The notes under the pieces are model-generated. The model worked only from the letters and a program-made list of their open reading frames with translations, did not search any database and was not told where the DNA came from. Both the position numbers and the translations under genes were made by a program. A DNA stretch of 24,215 nt from a virus. The DNA is taken from IMG/VR virus record IMGVR_UViG_3300020174_000075, positions 1 through 24,215 of that record, one strand, 5' to 3'. Each line of letters starts with the position of its first letter. The stretch's first letter is position 1. Shown here one piece after another: positions 19,787 to 24,215 of the stretch.

Positions 19787-20637
19787 TAAACAAACTCCTG
19801 TACACTTTCAATTAGTCTATTCATTCTTTTTGCAACAAGATATGGAAATACTTTAGCTTTATTTTCTACTGGATCTTGTTGTTCATAATTATCTATAATT
19901 AGTGTTTTTAGATTTTCTGGTGTCTTAGTAAGATCAATTAGAGTTTCATTACGCTGATAGTTACGATACCAAGATGCTGCATAAAGTAATTCACCTTCAG
20001 ATAAATCTTCTATTATAGATTGCATTTTCTTTTTCGAAAGAGGTGTTTGCCTACGTCCTTCAACCAGTACATCATCATCTGATAGTACATTCGGTATGCC
20101 ATCTCCAGTATCACCTCTTAGTATTTTCTCTTTTAGGTTAACACGAGGATTATCATCTACAACTTGTTTCTTTAAGAGTGGTGACCATTGTTTTACATTT
20201 TTATATTTCTGAAGCTGTTTGAAATCGCCATCCGATGATACAATCATTACATCTTCATAATTGCCAAATTCTTGTGTACGTTCTACAAGTGTACCAATAA
20301 TATCATCTGCTTCACAACCTTCTAGATGAATAACTTTGTAGGGGAAGTTTTCACGTATTTCGTCTTTAATGGTATGCATAATACGGAAAGCTTCATTCCA
20401 ATCGAATGTAGATTTTTCGCGATCTTTTCTACGGTTACCTTTGTACTGAGGAAAGTATGAACGCCGCCAATTGTTCGCGCCATCGCACGCGAGAATTACT
20501 TCACCATATTGATCCCTAAATTTCTTATTGTACATACGCAAAGAATTCAGAGTCATATGACGTACCATAGCTTCATCTAAGGTTTTATGTATAAGGATAG
20601 ATGCTAAGCATATACCACTAAAGTCGACTATAATCAT
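19786..20637 (-). CDS. rnh: T4-type RNase H (5'-3' FEN-family nuclease)
   Basis: A 283-aa protein of the flap endonuclease/5'-exonuclease family. It removes RNA primers from lagging-strand fragments, working with gp32. Metal-binding acidic residues appear in order: D5 (MIIVDFSG), D52 (ILACDGANNWRR), E109/D111/D112 (EGCEADDIIGTL), D136/D138 (SSDGDFKQL) and D176/D179 (LRGDTGDGIPNV, the H3TH region). Basic residues in FPQYKGNRRKDREK form the arch that grips 5' ends. Length is close to T4 RNase H (305 aa). An AGGTGAT ribosome-binding site lies in the short gap after the upstream gene. Confidence 0.95.
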   Translation of the reverse strand: MIIVDFSGICLASILIHKTLDEAMVRHMTLNSLRMYNKKFRDQYGEVILACDGANNWRRSYFPQYKGNRRKDREKSTFDWNEAFRIMHTIKDEIRENFPYKVIHLEGCEADDIIGTLVERTQEFGNYEDVMIVSSDGDFKQLQKYKNVKQWSPLLKKQVVDDNPRVNLKEKILRGDTGDGIPNVLSDDDVLVEGRRQTPLSKKKMQSIIEDLSEGELLYAASWYRNYQRNETLIDLTKTPENLKTLIIDNYEQQDPVENKAKVFPYLVAKRMNRLIESVQEFV

Positions 20638-20645
20638 AATATCAC

Positions 20646-20870
20646 CTACAGATTAAATTTAATATTTGATTCATATTCAGACATATCGAATTTTGCTAAC
20701 ATTTTGATTAATTCTGATTTATCATTTGCATAAAACCGATAGACTGGATTTCCACCACCTGGACCAAAATTAGATATCAGCTTAACCGAAACTTCGAATC
20801 GTTGGCATGTCTTTAGTAGTTCGGCAGGAGGATATTCGCCGTCGATATCCAGTTGTACAGTGTAAGTCAT
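20646..20870 (-). CDS. Small hypothetical protein ahead of RNase H
   Basis: A 74-aa alpha/beta protein: MTYTVQLDIDGEYPPAELLK, then VSVKLISNFGPGGGNPVYRF and a helical end. The pattern strand-helix-strand with a Gly-rich loop before a strand suggests a ferredoxin-like fold. One Cys. It is the first gene of the RNase H operon behind a conserved promoter and leader, and lies 8 nt from rnh. No family is recognised. Confidence 0.78.
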   Translation of the reverse strand: MTYTVQLDIDGEYPPAELLKTCQRFEVSVKLISNFGPGGGNPVYRFYANDKSELIKMLAKFDMSEYESNIKFNL

Positions 20871-20898
20871 AATATATCCTTTTCCTAATTGTTAGAGT

Positions 20899-20927
20899 AT
20901 TATACCATAGTTAGCCATGGATGTAAA
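20899..20927 (-). promoter_or_regulatory. Early-type promoter for the RNase H operon
   Basis: On the minus strand, GGG-TTTACA (20927-20922), a 17-bp spacer and TATAAT (20904-20899), then AACAATTAGGAAAAGGAT, a variant of the shared leader, before the ATG at 20870. It is arranged back to back with the plus-strand promoter at 20963-20991. Confidence 0.85.
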
Positions 20928-20962
20928 CCCACTAATTCTATTTCATATGGAAAAAAATGGGG

Positions 20963-20991
20963 TTTACAAACAGAGTAAAATTCGGTATAAT
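20963..20991 (+). promoter_or_regulatory. Orphan plus-strand early-type promoter
   Basis: GGGG-TTTACA (20963-20968), a 17-bp spacer and TATAAT (20986-20991): the same design as the minus-strand promoters but pointing right, with no annotated plus-strand gene ahead. The transcript would begin near 20997-20999 and run antisense into the gene at 21025-21429. A hairpin-like GTT...GGG...CCCAAC followed by GTTTTTCTT at 21029-21037 could end it after about 40 nt. Confidence 0.75.
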
Positions 20992-21024
20992 AAGCTATGG
21001 TTACGCAGGGGATAGAATACCCAA

Positions 21025-21429
21025 CTACGTTTTTCTTACATGGTTCGAATGTATTTTACAGCCGATAAACTCATTAAAGTAATCGTCGGTTAAAAGCACA
21101 TCGTTTTGGAATTGTAACTTAGCTTCGTAATAAGACATTTCGCCTTTACTTACACAGAGTCTTAAGATTTCTCTTTTGTAATTATCTGGCCCTTTTTGTT
21201 CAAGTAGTAATTGAAATTTCTTATTAGATCCATAATATTTTCGCCAGTCAGATTCAACTCTGGTTTTGATCCGTCTAGTTCTTTTACTATTTTTTGGTAA
21301 TATTTTAGGCCGCCAGAAGTTCTTCTTACCGATATATTTTTTATTTGTATCCAGTTCTGTGATAAGATACACAAATCCCTGGTACTCTTCTGGTGTGTCG
21401 TCGAAAGGTTTATCATTATAATACCACAT
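21025..21429 (-). CDS. GIY-YIG-like nuclease domain protein
   Basis: A 134-aa protein with GFVYLITELDTNKKYIGKKN at about residues 18-37, a GIY-YIG-like core (first strand GFVYLI, second KKYIGKK) with a downstream DWRKYYGSNKKFQ and KREILRLC helix region, and a Glu in MSYYEAKLQ as candidate catalytic residue. This layout is used by free-standing homing endonucleases and by structure-specific nucleases in T4-like phages. It could be a phage nuclease rather than a mobile gene, since it sits inside the nrdJ operon and no inserted target is visible. The start is 4 nt after the preceding tiny gene. Confidence 0.78.
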   Translation of the reverse strand: MWYYNDKPFDDTPEEYQGFVYLITELDTNKKYIGKKNFWRPKILPKNSKRTRRIKTRVESDWRKYYGSNKKFQLLLEQKGPDNYKREILRLCVSKGEMSYYEAKLQFQNDVLLTDDYFNEFIGCKIHSNHVRKT

Positions 21430-21433
21430 ATAG

Positions 21434-21559
21434 TTATTTACACAGATCTTCGTATCTTGTAGTATAAACCCTATGTTTAGATAAATCTCTACCTAGATAA
21501 CCTGGCACTTTTTCTTTTTTATTTAAATATTTTTGAAATAATTTAATTAAAATCTTCAT
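21434..21559 (-). CDS. 41-aa basic microprotein
   Basis: A 42-codon ORF from ATG 21559 to TAA 21434, with GAGGA about 9 nt upstream. The peptide starts MKILIKLFQKYLNKKEKVPG and continues YLGRDLSKHRVYTTRYEDLC: a basic amphipathic N-terminal helix and a charged, Tyr-rich end. It overlaps the zinc-ribbon gene by 17 nt and lies 4 nt before the GIY-YIG-like gene, so it fills the space between them. No family is recognised. Confidence 0.65.
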   Translation of the reverse strand: MKILIKLFQKYLNKKEKVPGYLGRDLSKHRVYTTRYEDLCK

Positions 21560-21686
21560 TAGATATATCCTCTACCTCTGCCCTTCTTCCACAAATCGCG
21601 CAAAATTCCGGGACATCATCAGATTCTACTAAAACTATAGTAATATTATCACACTCTTCACATTCTATTCTGTACTCATTTTCCAC
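21543..21686 (-). CDS. 47-aa zinc-ribbon microprotein
   Basis: A 48-codon ORF from GTG 21686 to TAA 21543. It carries two CxxC knuckles, C9/C12 in YRIECEECDNIT and C29/C32 in FCAICGRR, separated by an acidic strand region: a complete small zinc ribbon. GGAGAAG lies about 8-10 nt upstream of the GTG. It follows the DUF1289-like gene in the nrdJ operon and overlaps the 41-aa gene. Small zinc ribbons like this are common in T4-like phages and may recruit nucleic acid or protein. Confidence 0.78.
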   Translation of the reverse strand: MENEYRIECEECDNITIVLVESDDVPEFCAICGRRAEVEDISNEDFN

Positions 21687-21831
21687 TGGCAATCTTCTCC
21701 AATATCTCTTTTTTTCTAGTATTAGATGCGGTAAACCATTCCCGAATCTCTTCAGAGGATCTACCGCATCCTATACAGATACTATCTATCAAAGTACAAA
21801 TTTTAATACATGGACTAGAAATCGATTTCAC
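21676..21831 (-). CDS. DUF1289-like small cysteine protein
   Basis: A 51-aa protein starting at GTG 21831 within the end of nrdJ (17-nt overlap), MKSISSPCIKICTLIDSICI, then GCGRSSEEIREW. It matches DUF1289: SPCIxxC, a variable loop, then CxGCGR followed by an acidic helix with Trp. Four Cys (C8, C12, C19, C22) probably bind a metal. In bacteria these tiny proteins have no firmly established role. Its placement directly after a cobalamin-dependent reductase makes redox or metal chemistry thinkable, but that is inference. Confidence 0.8.
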   Translation of the reverse strand: MKSISSPCIKICTLIDSICIGCGRSSEEIREWFTASNTRKKEILEKIASGK

Positions 21832-24031
21832 AGGCACCGCCAGCACAAGCTGCTGCTCCTAATGTATCAACATCAGTATATTTCTTTTCAGTGAGATCTT
21901 CCATCCAATTAATGGTTTTAAGATTAGTTTGGATCTTATTCCATTTATGAAGTAGATAAGCATCCTTAAGACAATACTCTGCCTTTTTAATATCACCTTT
22001 TAAGTAATTATCTGCAAAGTTATTAAAACGTCGTACCCAATCTTGTCTTGCTGCATTTTCAGAAGATTCTAAGGTAATATCTAATCCATAGCCTTGTGCT
22101 GTTGAACAAGCATCCCATAGATTAGAGAATACTTTTAGCGCATCTACAACAAGACCTGATGCAAAGATTGAAGCAGCATCATATTTCTTTACCATTTCCT
22201 TTGCAGTAATAACAGCAGTATTTGGTGCCTGATTAAAATCTTTATCTCCCATCATAGAAAGGAAAGAAATACCAGCAAATGAATGTCTATTTTCAAATAC
22301 ATATTTTTCTACTTCATCCCAATCGTCGACAAGGATAGTATTTGAAACATTATGACGTACGCCTTTATCTGCACAAAGATCTTCATTTGTTCCAGCATCT
22401 ACCCAATGCTTTTGGGCTTTCTTAACTAATTCCAAATGCTTAACACCAATTAGATCATCTTTATAAATTGATCCTTCGTTTGGTAAAATAGGAAACGAAA
22501 CTACGACGTCAGTACCTGATGCAGACCATACTGATTCTTCAACCATATAAGGATTAGATTTAATAATGGCTTGTGTAATCTCAGATTCTTTATTTAGCTG
22601 AACATTTCTTATATACATAGGGGAATGTTCAGCATGAATACCGGAAGCAGTTTGAAGTAATACGGAAGCATTGCCACTGGGCTTAACACAAGTAGTCCTA
22701 GCAGCAGGATTAATGCCGATAAGTGCAGAAACTTTTTTATTTGTTTCTCTAACAATCTTAGCTCCCTTTTCTAGAATTTTTTCGTTAAACAGGATATCCG
22801 GATTGTTCATCCAACCTGTAACTGATACACCTAATAGCGCTTCTCTATCAAAGATTTTCTTTGATGTATCTGATAAGAACCTAAAGTCAGTGTACCCAGC
22901 TTGTAGGGTACCGAGGATAGACGCTGCACGGCATGCCTTATAAAAGTCTTCCTCGGTATTGCACATGCCTCCGTTAATCTCTGTCAAGTTACATCCTTGC
23001 CAGCCAGATTTTCTACCAATCTGTGGGAACATACCAATCTCTACACAGGGATTAGTTGTATGCTCTGTTGATTCAACGAAAACAAATCCTGGTTCACCAA
23101 ACTGTTTAACAGATTCCATAATCTTGCCAAACTGTTCTGGTGTAGTTTTATCTCTAACAATAACAGCAGAATTGTTTGATCTGCCTCTTTGTGGATTATC
23201 CATAAACCAATTGCCAGTCTTTGCTGTCATCATTTCATCATCATCTGGTGAAAAAAGACAGATAGTTGCTGAACGACGAACCCCACCTGATAATACTGCA
23301 TCTGCTGCATGCATAGCAATATCATATACATTGATAGGTTTAATCGCAATAGGTTCTTTGGAGTCTAGTACAATACCTTGAAGTAAATGTTCGATTTTGT
23401 CGAGTGAACGACGTAGACCTTCTGGTCCTGGTGCTTTAAAGCCACCAGAAATTTTAGCTCCCTTTGGTCTAATATTTGTAAGATCAAAGAATACTCTACG
23501 TCCTTCGTAATCGGGATGTTTACCCCCACCAACAAAATAAGAAGACATTAGTACATCTAGTGCTGATGCCCAACCTTCAATAGAGTCTTCTACAATATAA
23601 CCTTTAGCCTGTTTAGTACGGGCTTGTAATTTTGGTAATTTTTTAATATGATGTTTCTGTACAGAAAAGCCTGCACCTGCACCGCAAAGAAGAATATAAA
23701 ACAGTTCACCAAAAAAATCTGGTCTATCTGCATATGATGAGGTACAATTATACATGCGCATTTGGTGTTTCATTAACTGATCACCACCAAATTGCAAAGC
23801 GCGCTGAGCACCGAGAACTCTTTGTTCTTTATAAGCTTGTCTTGCTTCTTCGAAATATTCTTTTAATTCATTATTCTTTGTAATATAGTTTTTTTCGTGC
23901 ATTTCAATAACACGATCTACTGCTTCATCCCAAGTTTCATATCTAGCTTCATCTTCAATATACCGGGAGTAGCCTTCGTAAAATTTTGTTTCGGACAAAA
24001 ACCTTCTTGTGTCAACAGCTGCTGTTGCCAT
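21815..24031 (-). CDS. nrdJ: Adenosylcobalamin-dependent ribonucleoside-triphosphate reductase (class II)
   Basis: A 738-aa protein, close to the 739 aa of Lactobacillus leichmannii RTPR, the monomeric class II reductase. It makes dNTPs from NTPs with a thiyl radical generated from coenzyme B12. Visible: MRMYNCTSS (C96, one partner of the redox pair), SGGVRRSATI, the radical-site block TTNPCVEIGMFP (N327, C329, E331), WQGCNLTEINGG (C347, likely second partner), NPAARTTCVKPSGNAS and a flexible tail with C729/C734 that shuttles electrons. No second subunit is needed. Start with a GAGGTGA ribosome-binding site and its own promoter. The glutaredoxin in this window may support it. Class II needs host B12 or a close analogue. 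Confidence 0.95.
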   Translation of the reverse strand: MATAAVDTRRFLSETKFYEGYSRYIEDEARYETWDEAVDRVIEMHEKNYITKNNELKEYFEEARQAYKEQRVLGAQRALQFGGDQLMKHQMRMYNCTSSYADRPDFFGELFYILLCGAGAGFSVQKHHIKKLPKLQARTKQAKGYIVEDSIEGWASALDVLMSSYFVGGGKHPDYEGRRVFFDLTNIRPKGAKISGGFKAPGPEGLRRSLDKIEHLLQGIVLDSKEPIAIKPINVYDIAMHAADAVLSGGVRRSATICLFSPDDDEMMTAKTGNWFMDNPQRGRSNNSAVIVRDKTTPEQFGKIMESVKQFGEPGFVFVESTEHTTNPCVEIGMFPQIGRKSGWQGCNLTEINGGMCNTEEDFYKACRAASILGTLQAGYTDFRFLSDTSKKIFDREALLGVSVTGWMNNPDILFNEKILEKGAKIVRETNKKVSALIGINPAARTTCVKPSGNASVLLQTASGIHAEHSPMYIRNVQLNKESEITQAIIKSNPYMVEESVWSASGTDVVVSFPILPNEGSIYKDDLIGVKHLELVKKAQKHWVDAGTNEDLCADKGVRHNVSNTILVDDWDEVEKYVFENRHSFAGISFLSMMGDKDFNQAPNTAVITAKEMVKKYDAASIFASGLVVDALKVFSNLWDACSTAQGYGLDITLESSENAARQDWVRRFNNFADNYLKGDIKKAEYCLKDAYLLHKWNKIQTNLKTINWMEDLTEKKYTDVDTLGAAACAGGACEIDF

Positions 24032-24068
24032 TCTGTCACCTCTTTTGTTTGATTTTTTATTAATGTAT

Positions 24069-24097
24069 ATTATATATCAAATGGCGAGTTTTGTAAA
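24069..24097 (-). promoter_or_regulatory. Early-type promoter for the nrdJ operon
   Basis: On the minus strand, GGGG-TTTACA (24097-24092), a 17-bp spacer and TATAAT (24074-24069). The leader is about 30 nt, with no B12-riboswitch-like structure visible, so cobalamin does not appear to control expression through the leader. Confidence 0.85.
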
Positions 24098-24149
24098 CCC
24101 CTATTTAGCGCTATTCTGAAAAATATTTTTCTACCATTTCAAGTTCATT

Positions 24150-24215
24150 TTAAATTTTAACCTTTGTTCTGTTATATAAATGCTCAGATACGATTTCATC
24201 TTTAGATTGGCCATG
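24150..24215 (-). CDS. C-terminal end of an unidentified gene (partial)
   Basis: From the right edge, one minus-strand frame is open for 21 codons (HGQSKDEIVSEHLYNRTKVK and one more) and stops at TAA 24152-24150. In the same frame a further 12 codons (NELEMVEKYFSE) run to TAG 24113-24111. The peptide looks like a helical soluble protein end. Another frame gives a shorter, less protein-like ATG-started ORF. The fragment is too short to assign; the next operon starts with nrdJ. Confidence 0.4.
   Translation of the reverse strand, partial: HGQSKDEIVSEHLYNRTKVKI

Noticed and set aside
21025-21429. Insertion of a homing endonuclease interrupting another gene
   Set aside because: The genes on either side are intact and no split gene, intron or flanking repeat is visible.
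24175-24182. TATAAATG on the plus strand as a late promoter (also one near 7330)
   Set aside because: The last base differs from TATAAATA, no plus-strand gene follows, and near matches are frequent in AT-rich DNA.
1-24215. CRISPR array, insertion sequence or integrase/attachment site
   Set aside because: No regularly spaced repeats, transposase, integrase or terminal repeats were found; the only repeated elements are the promoter-leader cassettes.

Overview
This window is a piece of a T4-like myovirus genome, probably from a marine bacteriophage. It is AT-rich and densely packed, with many ATGA and TAATG overlaps between genes. The anchors are a gp26-type tail assembly/baseplate protein, a likely tape measure, gp32 (ssDNA-binding protein), gp33 (late transcription co-activator) and T4-type RNase H. 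A cobalamin-dependent (class II) ribonucleotide reductase stands where T4 has nrdA/nrdB, a swap known from many marine phages. The host cannot be named from the sequence.

Layout. Positions 1-2814 (+ strand) are late structural genes: the end of an unknown gene, an 81-aa protein, a gp26-like tail chaperone with what looks like a programmed -1 frameshift extension, and a tape-measure-like protein. Two UUCG-type hairpins at 2815-2870 separate them from the oppositely oriented remainder. Almost everything from 2936 to 24215 is on the minus strand and read right to left. Its units are the nrdJ operon with three tiny genes and a GIY-YIG-like gene (24031-21025); an RNase H operon (20870-19370); a nuclease and asparagine-synthetase-like operon (19347-16868); a nucleotidase, EF-hand membrane protein and nine-gene glycan-modification cluster (16778-9616); a small-protein operon with SWIM, metallopeptidase and glutaredoxin genes (9542-8420); a small-gene operon ending in three tRNAs (8339-7186); a secreted/membrane-protein group behind a late-type promoter (7098-6350); hypotheticals (6276-5374); and the gp33 and gp32 units.

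Regulation. Nine minus-strand promoters and one plus-strand promoter share TTTACA (one TTTACT), a spacer of exactly 17 bp and TATAAT or TAGAAT, usually after a G-run. Several also share a polypurine leader ending at the start codon. They mark operon boundaries and look like host-sigma early promoters. One TATAAATA late-type box is convincing by position (7162-7169).

Most interesting points: (1) a T TTT TTC slippery heptamer, a five-base spacer and a perfect 11-bp stem at the end of the gp26-like gene, with a 62-codon -1 frame running exactly to the tape-measure start, which is the G/GT tail-chaperone logic; (2) a nine-gene island with five certain or possible glycosyltransferases, three methyltransferases and a sulfotransferase; (3) an AsnB-like protein with no catalytic Cys at its N-terminus; (4) an orphan plus-strand promoter aimed antisense into the end of the nrdJ operon.

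Ten small or partial genes, three tRNAs and corrected starts were read directly from the sequence. All functional assignments rest on motif recognition, without database searches.
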